Shown one piece after another: positions 46,754 through 55,580 of a stretch of DNA of 64,000 nucleotides. The notes beneath the pieces were generated by a model. That model was not told where the DNA came from and searched no databases. It saw only the letters and a program-made list of their open reading frames with translations. The translations under genes were made by a program, and so were the position numbers. The stretch spans positions 310,001 to 374,000 of the forward strand of contig NZ_AP022870.1 of assembly GCF_011764545.1 (NCBI RefSeq), read 5' to 3'. Origin of the DNA: Phytohabitans flavus (GTDB lineage: Bacteria > Actinomycetota > Actinomycetes > Mycobacteriales > Micromonosporaceae). Each line of letters begins with the position of its first letter. The stretch's first letter is position 1.

Positions 46754-48558
46754 GTGGCGGAGAGAACCAGCCGGGATGTGTTGGTCCGGGGCCTGCGCAT
46801 TCTGGGTAAGGCGATCCGCGAGGAGCCTCGCATCTTCGCCATCTCGGTGGTCGGCAGCGGCGGGTTCGGCCTGCTCACGATCGGCGGCGCCTACGTCGTC
46901 GGCGCGGTCGTCGGCGACATCGTCGTGCCGTCGCTGGAAGACGGGCGGGTGGAGAACGGCGTGCTCTTCCTCGCCGCGGCCGTGCTCGTCGCGCTGAGCC
47001 TGCTCAAGGTCGCCGCCATCTTCGCGCGCCGGCTCGGCGCCGCGTTCATGCAGTTCCGGCTCCAGGCCGCGTACCGCCGCCGCGTCACCCGCCGCTACCT
47101 CGAGCTGCCCGTCGCCTGGCACCAGCGCAACGCCACCGGCACGCTGCTCTCCAACGCCAACTCCGACGTCGAGGCGACCTGGTTCCCGATCGCGCCGCTG
47201 CCGTTCGCGGTGGGCACGCTCATCATGCTGCTCGGCGCGTTCGTCTCGCTCTTCGCCACCGACTGGGTGCTCGCGCTGGTCGGCGCGGCCATCTTCCCGG
47301 CGCTCTTCGCCCTCAACGTCGTGTATTCCCGCCGCATGGCCCCCGCCAGACTCGCGCCCAGGCCCTCCGCGGCGAGGTGAGTGCGATCGCGCACGAGAGC
47401 TTCGACGGCGCGCTGGTGGTCAAGACGATGGGGCGCGAGGCCGAGGAGACCGCCCGCTTCGCCGTCCGCGCCGGCGAGCTGCGCGACGCGCTGATCTCGG
47501 TGGGGCGGCTGCGCGGCGTCTTTGACCCGATGCTGGAGACGCTGCCCAGCCTCGGCACGCTCGCCGTGCTCTTGGTCGGCGCGTGGCGGCTGCGGCAGGG
47601 CCAGGTAACGGTCACCGAGCTGGTGAGCGTCGCGTTCCTGTTCACCGTGCTGGCGTTCCCGGTGCGGGCGATCGGCTGGGTCCTCGCCGAGCTGCCGCGC
47701 AGTGTCGCCGGGTGGGAGCGGGTGCGGCGGGTGCTCACCGCGGAGGGCGAGATGCCCTACGGCGCCGGCGTCCGCGATGCGCACGGCAGGCCCGCGACAT
47801 TGCGCTTCGACTCCGTTTCATTCGGGTACGAGGACGCGGCCGTCCTGACCGACGTTTCGTTCACGGTGCCGGCCGGCCGGACCGTGGCGCTCGTGGGCCC
47901 GACCGGCTCGGGCAAGTCGACGATCGCGTCGCTGGCGGTACGCCTTGTCGACCCCGGCTCCGGCACGGTGTTCCTCGACGACACCCCGTCGCACGAGCTG
48001 AGCGCCGCTTCCCTCGCCGAGACGATCGCGCTGGTACCGCAGGTGCCGTTCGTGTTCGACGACAGCGTGCGGGCCAACGTCACGCTCGACCGCCCCGGCG
48101 TCGCCGACGAGGACGTGTGGGCCGCGCTGCGGATGGCCCAGGCCGACGGCTTCGTCGCCAGCCTGCCCGAAGGGCTCGACACCCACGTGGGTGAGCGCGG
48201 CGCCACCCTCTCCGGCGGCCAGCGGCAGCGGCTCACCCTCTCCCGGGCGCTCGCCGGACGCCCCGGCCTGCTCGTGCTCGACGACTCCACGAGCGCGGTC
48301 GACCCCCGGGTGGAGGCGGCGATCCTCGCCTCGCTGCGGTCCGCCGACCCACCCGTCACGATCCTCGTGGTCGCGTACCGCCGCGCCACCATCGCCCTCG
48401 CCGACGAGGTCGTCTACATCGAGCAGGGCCGGGTGATCGCCACCGGCACGCACGCCGAGCTGCTGGCCACCGTGCCCGGGTACACCGACCTGGTCACCGC
48501 CTACGAGCAGGCCGAGGCCGAGCGGGAGCGCGAGCGGGCGTTCGAGGAGGCCTTGTGA
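46754..48558 (+). CDS. ABC exporter half-transporter, degenerate ATPase half, frameshifted
   Basis: About 601 aa from GTG 46754. Six membrane helices (about 25-300) and a C-terminal ATPase. The frame drops by one at about 47340-47350. Walker A is VGPTGSGKSTI and the signature LSGGQRQRL is intact. Walker B reads LLVLDDSTSAVD, with Asp in place of the catalytic Glu, and the H-loop His is replaced (VAYRRAT). The next gene has the reverse defect. Together they form a heterodimeric exporter with one weak and one active ATP site. Confidence 0.88.
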
Positions 48559-50318
48559 GTACCTCGACCTCGACGTGGGCCACGATGCGCCGTGGCCTGG
48601 CACTCTCGCCCGAGCTGCGCACCGGCCTCGCCGGCACGCTCGCGCTCGCCGTCGTGTCGATGGTCGGGCGGGCGGCGGTGCCCGTCGCGATCCAGCAGGG
48701 CATCGACCGCGGCCTCCGCGCGCCCGGCGGGCCGGACCTCGCCGTGGTGAGCACCGTCGTCGGGATCACCGCCGCCGTGCTCGTCGTCACGACCCTCTGC
48801 GGGTACCTGATGATGCTGCGCCTCTTCACGGTCAGTGAGACCGCGCTGGCCAACGTGCGGGTGCGCACCTTCCGGCACGTACACGACCTGTCGATGCTGC
48901 ACCAGCAGTCCGAGCGGCGCGGCTCGCTCGTCTCCCGGGTGACCAGTGACGTCGACCAGATCACCCAGTTTCTCCAGTGGGGCGGCGTGATCCTGCTCAT
49001 CAGCACCGGCCAGGTCGTGGTCACCACGATCGTGATGGCCGTGTACTCGTGGCAGCTCACGCTCGTCGTCTTCCTCGCGTTCCTGCCCGCGGTCGTGGTG
49101 ATCCGGGGCTTCCAGAAGCGTCTTGCCGGCGCGTACGGCGTCGTGCGGCAGCGCATGGGCGCGATGCTCGCCGCGATCTCGGAGAGCGTGGTGGGCGCGG
49201 CGGTCATCCGGTCCTACGGCGTCTCCGGCCGTACCGCCGCCAAGCTCGACAAGACCATCGACGCGCAGCGGTCGGCGCAGAGCCGGGCGATGAGGCTGAG
49301 CGTGACAAGCTTCTCCACCGGCGAGCTGGCCTCCGGCCTGGCACTCGCCTTGGTGGTGATCGTCGGCGTGCGGCTCGGCGTCGACGGCACGCTGTCGATT
49401 GGGCAGCTGACCGCGTTCCTCTTCCTGGTGGCGCTCTTCGTGCAGCCGGTTCAGATCGCCACCGAGGTGCTCAACGAGGCGCAGAACGCGATCGCCGGCT
49501 GGCGCCGCGTCCTCGACGTGCTGGAGCTCGAGCCGGACGTGGCCGACCCGGCGAAGGAGGGCGTCGACCTGCCAGCCGGCCCGCTCGGCATCCGCTTCGC
49601 CGACGTCTCGTACGCGTATCCCGGCGGCCCGACCGTACTGTCCGATGTGGACATGGAGATCGCGCCCAGGTCACGCGTGGCGGTGGTCGGCGAGACGGGG
49701 AGCGGCAAGACCACGTTCGCCAAGCTGCTGACCCGGCTGATGGACCCGTCGACCGGGGAAGTGCTGCTGTCCGAGGTGCCGCTGGACCGGGTGCGCTTCA
49801 ACTCGCTGCGCAGCCGGGTCGTGATGGTCCCGCAGGACGGCTTCCTCTTCGACGCGACGGTTGCCGAAAACGTGCGGTTCGGCCGCCCCGGACTCGGCTC
49901 CGACGGCCTGGCGCTCGCCTTCGCCGAGCTGGGCCTGGCCGACTGGGTCGAGGGCCTCCCGATGGGCCTGGCCACACCGGTCGGCGAGCGCGGCGAGGCG
50001 CTGAGCGTGGGGGAGCGGCAGCTGGTGGCGCTGGCCCGCGCGTACGTGGCCGACCCGGACCTGCTCGTGCTCGACGAGGCGACGAGCGCCGTGGACCCGG
50101 CCACCGAGGTACGCCTCCAGCGCACGCTCGACGCGGTCACCCGCGGCCGCACGACGGTGGCGATCGCCCACCGCCTCTCCACGGCCCAGGCGGCGGACGA
50201 GGTGATCGTCGTGGACAAGGGCCGAATAGTCCAACGCGGCCCCCACGCGAAGCTAGTTAAGGAAACCAACTCCATCTACGCCCGCCTGTACGCCTCCTGG
50301 CTCGAACAAACCCGCTGA
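48555..50318 (+). CDS. ABC exporter half-transporter, active ATPase half
   Basis: 587 aa, GTG 48555 overlapping the partner's stop (GTGA). Six membrane helices (about 20-310). Walker A VGETGSGKTTF, Walker B LLVLDEATSAVD with the catalytic Glu, and H-loop IAHRLST are normal, but the signature is LSVGERQ in place of LSGGQ. That degenerate signature would pair with the defective Walker B of the partner, leaving one full catalytic site. Likely drug, lipid or peptide efflux; substrate unknown. Confidence 0.9.
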   Translation: MSTSTSTWATMRRGLALSPELRTGLAGTLALAVVSMVGRAAVPVAIQQGIDRGLRAPGGPDLAVVSTVVGITAAVLVVTTLCGYLMMLRLFTVSETALANVRVRTFRHVHDLSMLHQQSERRGSLVSRVTSDVDQITQFLQWGGVILLISTGQVVVTTIVMAVYSWQLTLVVFLAFLPAVVVIRGFQKRLAGAYGVVRQRMGAMLAAISESVVGAAVIRSYGVSGRTAAKLDKTIDAQRSAQSRAMRLSVTSFSTGELASGLALALVVIVGVRLGVDGTLSIGQLTAFLFLVALFVQPVQIATEVLNEAQNAIAGWRRVLDVLELEPDVADPAKEGVDLPAGPLGIRFADVSYAYPGGPTVLSDVDMEIAPRSRVAVVGETGSGKTTFAKLLTRLMDPSTGEVLLSEVPLDRVRFNSLRSRVVMVPQDGFLFDATVAENVRFGRPGLGSDGLALAFAELGLADWVEGLPMGLATPVGERGEALSVGERQLVALARAYVADPDLLVLDEATSAVDPATEVRLQRTLDAVTRGRTTVAIAHRLSTAQAADEVIVVDKGRIVQRGPHAKLVKETNSIYARLYASWLEQTR

Positions 50319-50396
50319 CGCGTGACCGGGCCCAGCCGGGACGGCCCTCCCAAGCTCCCCAGCTGGCCCCGGCCACGGGCTTGCGTCCCCCTCGCT

Positions 50397-50458
50397 GTTG
50401 ATCAGGGAGTTGGTGGGCGTGTCGTGCGGCGCGTCGCCCCATTAAGTCCCTGATCAAC
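50397..50458. repeat. 62-nt palindromic repeat, copy 3 (overlaps the end of the DUF2470 gene)
   Basis: Starts GTTGATCAGGGAGTTGGTGG and ends TTAAGTCCCTGATCAAC. Perfect 12-nt inverted termini. Lies between convergent ends of the ABC exporter and the minus-strand DUF2470 gene, and supplies the C-terminus and stop of the latter. Confidence 0.85.
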
Positions 50459-51210
50459 GGCAGCAGGGGTAGCGCAGCGGCGGCAGAGGACCGGGTGCAG
50501 CAGGCGGGCCAGGTCGGCGCGGTTGGCGACCGGGCGGGGGAAGGCTAGGCGGGCGCGGTACTCGCGGCCGGGGGCGCCCAGCGCGACCACGAACCCGTAG
50601 CGGTCCAGGCGGACCACGCGGGGCGGCGGGCCGGCCGGGCTGCGGTGGCCGCTGTCCGCGAGCTGGCGTCCGATGTACTCGGCCATCTCCGGCACGTGGT
50701 GGTCGGCCAGGTCGGTCAGCAGGTCCCATTCGACGGCCTGGAGCGGGTCGGGCTCGGCCGCGGCGTACTCGTCCGGGTCGACGTCCCTGATCCGCCCGCC
50801 CGCCTCCAGCCGGACCTCCGCCGGTTCCATCCGGAAGAGCACCTGGCCGCGCCCCACATCGAGCAAGTCGCCGACCGGGTCGATGTCCACGAAGTCCTGT
50901 GCGGCCGTGCGTGCCTCGACGCCGGTGAGCGGCCTGGCCCACCCGGAGACCCAGACGCGGCCGAGCGTCGGCGAGCCCGCCACCGGGGCACGTCCGGCAC
51001 GTCCAGCACCGCCGCCACGTCGTCCGCGCCCTCGGCTGGGCGCAGCGCCTCGGCCAGCTCGCCGTCCGCCGGTACAAGCATCAGCACCCGGCCGGCCGCG
51101 TCGGTGGCGTGGCGCACCCGGTGCGGGCTCGGCCGGCAGGCGATGTGCGCGTTGCCGGGGAGCCGGCCGGCGGCCAGCGTGCGGGCGACCTCGGCGGGGC
51201 TGGGCTGCAT
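50402..51210 (-). CDS. DUF2470-type protein, frameshifted; C-terminus from repeat
   Basis: About 269 aa from ATG 51210 (MQPSPAEVARTLAAGRLPGN). The first part has ADGELAEALRPAEGADDVAAVLD; the frame shifts at about 50978-50986 and resumes VWVSGWARPLTGVEARTAAQDF. The C-terminal part (LTDLADHHVPEMAEYIG ... YRARLAFPRPVANRADL) resembles DUF2470, a domain found with HugZ-like heme proteins. The last 19 or so residues (VDQGLNGATRRT...) and the TGA lie in repeat copy 3. An iron-box-like region just upstream fits an iron or heme role. Confidence 0.65.
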
Positions 51211-51228
51211 GTCGGGGACCTCCGGCAG

Positions 51229-51261
51229 TTAGGTTAGGCTTAGTAAGGGCAGGCTAACCTA
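51229..51261. promoter_or_regulatory. Iron-box-like (DtxR/IdeR-type) operator pair between DUF2470 and rpsD2
   Basis: TTAGGTTAGGCTTAG (51229-51243) and GGGCAGGCTAACCTA (51247-51261) each resemble half or more of the known 19-bp iron box TTAGGTTAGGCTAACCTAA (about 14 and 15 of 19 matches when aligned). TAGGTTAG (51230-51237) and CTAACCTA (51254-51261) are perfect inverted arms. The site lies between divergent genes and near both starts. Metal-dependent repression is inference. Confidence 0.6.
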
Positions 51262-51280
51262 CTTGAACGGAGACGTCTAC

Positions 51281-51889
51281 GTGAACGAGGCACGACCCAA
51301 AGCGCGCATCTCGCGGGCGCTCGGCATACCGCTGACCCGCAAGGACACGAAGTACTTCGAGCGCCGTCCATACCCGCCGGGCGTGCACGGGCGGTCGCGC
51401 CGCAAGTCGTCCGACTACCAGGTGCGGCTGCTGGAGAAGCAGCGGCTGCGCTTCCAGTACAACATCAGCGAAAAGCAGATGCGCCGCGCTTTCGACGAGG
51501 CGCACCGCAGCAGCGCCAAGACCGGTGACCTGCTCGTCTCGCTCCTGGAGCGGCGGCTGGACGCGGTGGTCTCCCGTGCTGGGCTGGCCCGCACCATCTA
51601 CCAGGCGCGCCAGGTCGTCGCGCACGGCCACATCACCGTCGACGGCGTCAAGGTCGACCGCCCCTCGTACCGCGTGCGGCCCGGCCAGGTCGTGCGGGTG
51701 CGGGAGTCGAGCCGGGAGAAGGCGCCCTTCCAGATCGCGGCCGCGGGCGCGCACGTGGACGGCCCCACCGCGCCGTACCTCTCGACAGACCTCGCCGAGT
51801 TGACCACCACGCTGCTGCGCGAGCCGGAGCGCCGCGAGGTGCGGGTGATCTGCGACGAGCAGCTTGTCGTGGAGTTCTACTCGCGCTGA
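51281..51889 (+). CDS. rpsD: 30S ribosomal protein S4 paralogue without zinc cysteines
   Basis: 202 aa from GTG 51281, with GGAG 8-9 nt upstream; an open TTG at 51263 is less likely. Sequence is plain S4: [52 protein letters not shown], and the S4 RNA-binding domain [22 protein letters not shown]...GHITVDG. The four-cysteine zinc site of the other S4 type is absent. Alone here, not in the S13-S11-S4-rpoA operon, so probably a second, conditional copy. Upstream iron-box-like site suggests metal control. Confidence 0.9.
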   Translation: MNEARPKARISRALGIPLTRKDTKYFERRPYPPGVHGRSRRKSSDYQVRLLEKQRLRFQYNISEKQMRRAFDEAHRSSAKTGDLLVSLLERRLDAVVSRAGLARTIYQARQVVAHGHITVDGVKVDRPSYRVRPGQVVRVRESSREKAPFQIAAAGAHVDGPTAPYLSTDLAELTTTLLREPERREVRVICDEQLVVEFYSR

Positions 51890-52490
51890 GCCGCTGGAGA
51901 CCCCAGATCGCCGGTCACGTACCGCTGGATGTTGGGGCCACCGCCGCCACCACGACCTCGGGCGGGGCGGACGCCAGCGGTTCCAGCTTCAGCACGTACC
52001 GGACCATGGCCAGCCCGGCCATCTGGGACGCGACAAGGGTGGCCCGCAGCGGCGCGTCCGCCGGGTCGACGGTGAGCTTGGGCAGCACGTGGCGGATCAT
52101 CTGCGTGGTCACGAACTCGCGCAGCAGCCGCGCGGTCCAGTCGTTGGAGACCGCCGAGCGCATCAGCGCGACCGCGGCCACCCCCGCCGGTGAGTCCCAG
52201 ACGCGGAGGAAGAACCGCACCAGCCGCTCGCCGATCTCCGCGGGCTCGCCGGCGAGCACCTGCGGGAGCACCTCGGCCGGGTCGACCGGAAAGTCCATGC
52301 AGGCCCTGAAGAGCTGTTCTTTGGTACCGAAATAGTGATGGACCAGCGCCGGGTCCACCCCGGCGCTGGTCGCGATGCCTCTAATGGACGCCGCCTCGTA
52401 GCCGCGCTCGGCGAACGTCTCCCGGGCGGCCCTGAGAATGGACTCGCGGGTGTCCGGGTTACCGGGGCGGCGCCCGGTGCGTCTTGCCAT
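51877..52490 (-). CDS. TetR-family repressor, C-terminus frameshifted
   Basis: About 204 aa. ATG 52490. The DNA-binding domain [47 protein letters not shown] is complete. At about 51934-51938 one base seems missing; restoring it gives [18 protein letters not shown] and a stop at 51877-51879, overlapping the rpsD end by 13 bp. Otherwise it ends early at 51915. Same strand as, and downstream of, an ABC ATPase and permease; probably represses them through a dyad near 54034. Confidence 0.85.
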
Positions 52491-52560
52491 GTGCTTCCTT
52501 GATCCTTGCTTCTTTGCCTGGCGGCTTTGCTCGTTCCTGGCGGCTTCGTCGGGCAGCTTC

Positions 52561-53298
52561 TCAGGCGGTGCGGCGGCGTAGCGTCGCCGCGGCCAGTATC
52601 AGGGCGACCACCACGCACCCGGCCACGATGCCGAGGTCTCGCCAGAGGGTGGCGGTGGGATTCGCGTTGGCGCCGACCTGCTGGAGCGCCTCCACCGCAT
52701 ACGACAGCGGCAGCACGTTGCTGATCGCCTCCAGCCAACCGGCCATTTGCTCCCGAGCGACGAACAGTCCACACAGCAGGATCTGCGGGACCGCCACGAC
52801 TGGCATGAACTGTACGGCTTGGAACTCCGTGCGGGCGAAAGCGCTGCAGAACAGGCCGAGCGCCACACCGAGTACCGCGTTGACGACCGCGATGAGGATG
52901 ACGAGCCAGGTGCTGCCGGCGGTGTCGAGACCGAAGAGCCAGTAGGCCAGCGCGGCCGCCACCGAGGCCTGGACCGCCGCCGCGAGGCCGAACGCTATGC
53001 CGTACCCGAAAAGCAGATCGAGCTTGCCCAGCGGTGTGGTCAGCAGGCGCTCGAGGGTGCCGGTCGTGCGCTCGCGGAGCATCGCGATGCTGGTCACCAG
53101 AAACATGATCACGAACGGGAACACGCCGAGCATCACCAGCGCGACGCGGTCGAAGACCATGGGCTGGTCGTCGTACATGAAGTAGAGCAGCGCGAGCAAC
53201 AGCGCCGGCACGACGACGAGCATGCCGATCGTGCGCGGGTCGTGCAGCAGCTGGCGGAGGATGCGGACGATCGTGGCGCCCAGAATCCGTGGGCTCAT
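52561..53298 (-). CDS. ABC-2 type transporter permease
   Basis: 245 aa from ATG 53298, overlapping the ATPase stop (ATGA). Six membrane helices, with the ABC-2 pattern: RTIGMLVVVPALLLALLYFMY, RERTTGTLERLLTTPLGKLDLLFGY, and a late segment MPVVAVPQILLCGLFVAREQM. Works with the ATPase encoded just upstream as a small exporter, probably for a drug or lipid. Substrate not deducible. Confidence 0.9.
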   Translation of the reverse strand: MSPRILGATIVRILRQLLHDPRTIGMLVVVPALLLALLYFMYDDQPMVFDRVALVMLGVFPFVIMFLVTSIAMLRERTTGTLERLLTTPLGKLDLLFGYGIAFGLAAAVQASVAAALAYWLFGLDTAGSTWLVILIAVVNAVLGVALGLFCSAFARTEFQAVQFMPVVAVPQILLCGLFVAREQMAGWLEAISNVLPLSYAVEALQQVGANANPTATLWRDLGIVAGCVVVALILAAATLRRRTA

Positions 53299-54016
53299 GC
53301 CGGTGCCACCTCCTGTGCCTTGATCAGCCGCAGGAACGCCTCGTCGAGGTCGTCGGTGCCGGCCCTCTCCCGTACCGCCGCGGGTGTGTCGTCGGCGATA
53401 AGCGCGCCTTCGCGGATCAGCAGGAGCCGCTCGCAGCGCCCGGCCTCGTCCATCACGTGGCTGGAGACCAGGATCGTGGCGCCCCTGCCGGCCAGGTCGT
53501 GAAACTGCTTCCACAGCTCGTCGCGGAGCACCGGGTCCTGCCCGACGGTGGGCTCGTCGAGCACCAGCAGCTCGGGCTCGCCCATGATCGCGCAGGCCAG
53601 CGACGCGCGGCTGCGCTGCCCGCCGGAGAGGGTGGCCACGAGCTGCCGCGCCGCCTTGGCGAGCCCCACGTCCGCGATCGCCCGCTCGGCGGTGGCCGCG
53701 TCGTACCCGTACAGCGCGGCGAAGTACCGCGCGTTTTCCCGGACGGTCAGGTCCGCGTACACACTCGGGGCCTGGGTGAGGTAGCCGACCTTGCGGCGCA
53801 GCGGTGCCGACCCGGCCGGCTCGCCGAGCACGCTGATCGAGCCCGACTTGACGACCTGCACGCCCACCACCGCGCGCATAAGGGTGGTCTTGCCGCTGCC
53901 ACTGGGACCGAGCAGCCCGGTGACGCTGCCCGCGGGATCGTGCACGTGAGCCCGTGCAGGACCTTTCTCTTTCCACGCTCCACGACGAGGTCCCGGACCT
54001 CGATCGCGCTGGTCAT
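53295..54016 (-). CDS. ABC transporter ATP-binding protein, frameshifted
   Basis: About 240 aa. ATG 54016 (MTSAIEVRDLVVERGKRKVL), then a break at about 53930-53937 (CCCGCGGGATCG) as if one base were missing. It resumes with GSVTGLLGPSGSGKTTLMRAVVG (Walker A within). Q-loop LTQAPS, signature LSGGQRSRASLA, Walker B LLVLDEPTVGQD and H-loop VSSHVMDE are intact. Drug-export type (DrrA-like) NBD. First gene of a three-gene unit with permease and TetR. Confidence 0.9.
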
Positions 54017-54033
54017 GATGCCCTCCCAACAAA

Positions 54034-54049
54034 TTCATCACCTGATGAA
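54034..54049. promoter_or_regulatory. Putative TetR operator
   Basis: TTCATCA-CC-TGATGAA is a perfect palindrome with 7-bp arms, 18 nt upstream of the ABC ATPase start (54016). A further partial copy, TAGATGAAATCT, lies at 54059-54070. The TetR gene at the end of the same transcription unit is the obvious candidate to bind it, giving feedback control. Confidence 0.55.
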
Positions 54050-54100
54050 CTCAACGCTAGATGAAATCTTGGCCGGCCTCAAGCCGTACCTGTGTGAGCC

Positions 54101-54130
54101 TTGACTTCGAGTGGGCTCTAACTGGAAGTG
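54101..54130 (+). promoter_or_regulatory. MerR-type promoter/operator of merR-akr
   Basis: CTTGACTTCGAGTGGGCTCT (from 54100) followed by AACT has the look of operators of the AdhR/NmlR branch of MerR regulators, where a long spacer between -35 (TTGACT) and -10 holds a dyad. It lies 16-38 nt upstream of the MerR start. The exact -10 is unclear. Confidence 0.5.
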
Positions 54131-54138
54131 TGGAAGCC

Positions 54139-54507
54139 ATGACGATGACGGTCAGCGAGGCCGCTGAGCAGGTCGGCCTCACGACGTACACACTGCGGTG
54201 GTACGAGCAGGAGGGCCTCGTCGAGCCGGTGGGGCGCGACTCGGCCGGGCGCCGCCGGTACACCCAGCAGGACCTCGACTGGCTGATCCTGCTGACCCGC
54301 CTGCGCCGCACCGGCATGCCGGTCCGGGACATGCGCTCGTACGCGGAGCTGGCTCGCCAGGGTGACAGCACGCTGGGCGCGCGCCGCCGCATCTTCGAGG
54401 CGCACCGGGACCGCGTACTGTCCCGCATCGCCGAGCTGGAGGAGGACCTGAAAGTCCTCAACTACAAGATCGAGGTGTACGGGAAGATGGAGCAGGAGCT
54501 GCTGTGA
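54139..54507 (+). CDS. MerR-family transcriptional regulator
   Basis: 122 aa from ATG 54139 (MTMTVSEAAEQVGLTTYTLRWYEQEGL). The N-terminal winged helix with RWYEQEGLVEPVGRDSAGRRRYTQQD is standard. A dimerising coiled coil (EAHRDRVLSRIAELEEDLKVLNYKI) ends the protein. No cysteine-rich metal site, so it belongs with the aldehyde or stress-sensing members. GTGA overlap with the aldo/keto reductase gene shows joint control. Confidence 0.9.
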   Translation: MTMTVSEAAEQVGLTTYTLRWYEQEGLVEPVGRDSAGRRRYTQQDLDWLILLTRLRRTGMPVRDMRSYAELARQGDSTLGARRRIFEAHRDRVLSRIAELEEDLKVLNYKIEVYGKMEQELL

Positions 54508-55505
54508 GGAGCCGCCACATCGCCGGCGCGCCGGTGGCCGCGATCGGCCTCGGGTGCATGGGCATGAGCATGGTGTACGGCCCGGCTGACGACGCCGAGT
54601 CCACCCGCGTCCTGCACCGCGCGCTCGACCTGGGCGTCAACCACTCCGACACCTCCGACGCGTACGGGGCGGGCGCCAACGAGCGGCTCCTCGGGCCGGT
54701 GGTGCGGGCGCGGCGGGACGAGGTGTTCCTGGCGACGAAGTTCGGCATCCGGCTGCCGGACGGCGCTGCGCACTCGGCGGTACCGGGCACGCGGATCGAC
54801 AGCAGCCCGGAGTGGGCTCGGGCCGCGTGTGATGGCTCGCTGGAGCGGCTCGGCGTCGACACGATCGACCTGTACTACCTGCACCGCCGCGACCCCGCCA
54901 CGCCGATCGAGGACACGGTCGGCGCGATGGCCGCTCTGGTGGCGGCCGGCAAGGTCCGCCACCTCGGCCTCTCCGAGGTCAGCCCGGCAACGCTGCGGGC
55001 CGCCCACGCGGTGCATCCGATCGCGGCGGTACAGATGGAGTACTCGCTGTTCAGCCGCGAGGTCGAGGACGGGATGCTGGCGGTCTGCCGCGAGCTGGGC
55101 GTGACGCTGGTGGCGTACTCGCCGGTGGGTCGAGGCATGCTGACCGGCACGATCAGCGGCACCGACCAGCTCCAGCAGGACGGCGACTACCGCGCCACCG
55201 GCGCACCCCGCTTCTCCGCCGACGCCCTTCCGACCAACCTCGTGCTTGTCGACGAGGTGCGGAAGGTGGCCGCCGAGATCGGCTGCACGCCCGCCCAGGC
55301 CGCGCTGGCGTGGGTCCTCGCGCAGGGCGACGAGGTGGTGGCGATCCCGGGTACCAAGCGGTTGCGCTACCTGGAGGAGAACACGGCGGCGGCCGACCTC
55401 ACGCTGACCCCGGAGCAGCTGTCCCGCCTGTCCGCAGCGGTACCGCGCGACGCGGTGGCCGGTGCCCGCTACGCCGAGGGTGCGATGCGCTTCATCGGCC
55501 ACTGA
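54504..55505 (+). CDS. Aldo/keto reductase
   Basis: 333-aa NADPH-dependent oxidoreductase. IGLGCMGMSMVYGPADDAE at the N-terminus, catalytic tetrad residues in NHSDTSDAYGAGANERLLG (Asp, Tyr), ATKFGIRL (Lys) and YYLHRRDP (His). VAYSPVGRGMLTG and IPGTKRLRYLEENTAA bind the cofactor. Similar to the AKR13-type YakC group. Paired with a MerR regulator, which suggests response to reactive aldehydes or electrophiles. Confidence 0.93.
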   Translation: MRSRHIAGAPVAAIGLGCMGMSMVYGPADDAESTRVLHRALDLGVNHSDTSDAYGAGANERLLGPVVRARRDEVFLATKFGIRLPDGAAHSAVPGTRIDSSPEWARAACDGSLERLGVDTIDLYYLHRRDPATPIEDTVGAMAALVAAGKVRHLGLSEVSPATLRAAHAVHPIAAVQMEYSLFSREVEDGMLAVCRELGVTLVAYSPVGRGMLTGTISGTDQLQQDGDYRATGAPRFSADALPTNLVLVDEVRKVAAEIGCTPAQAALAWVLAQGDEVVAIPGTKRLRYLEENTAAADLTLTPEQLSRLSAAVPRDAVAGARYAEGAMRFIGH

Positions 55506-55580
55506 GCCAGGTACGGGTACGGGGGGCCAGCCCATCGGCTGGCCCCCGTTCCGGCAGAGCGTTTTGGTCAGGGCGTCCCG

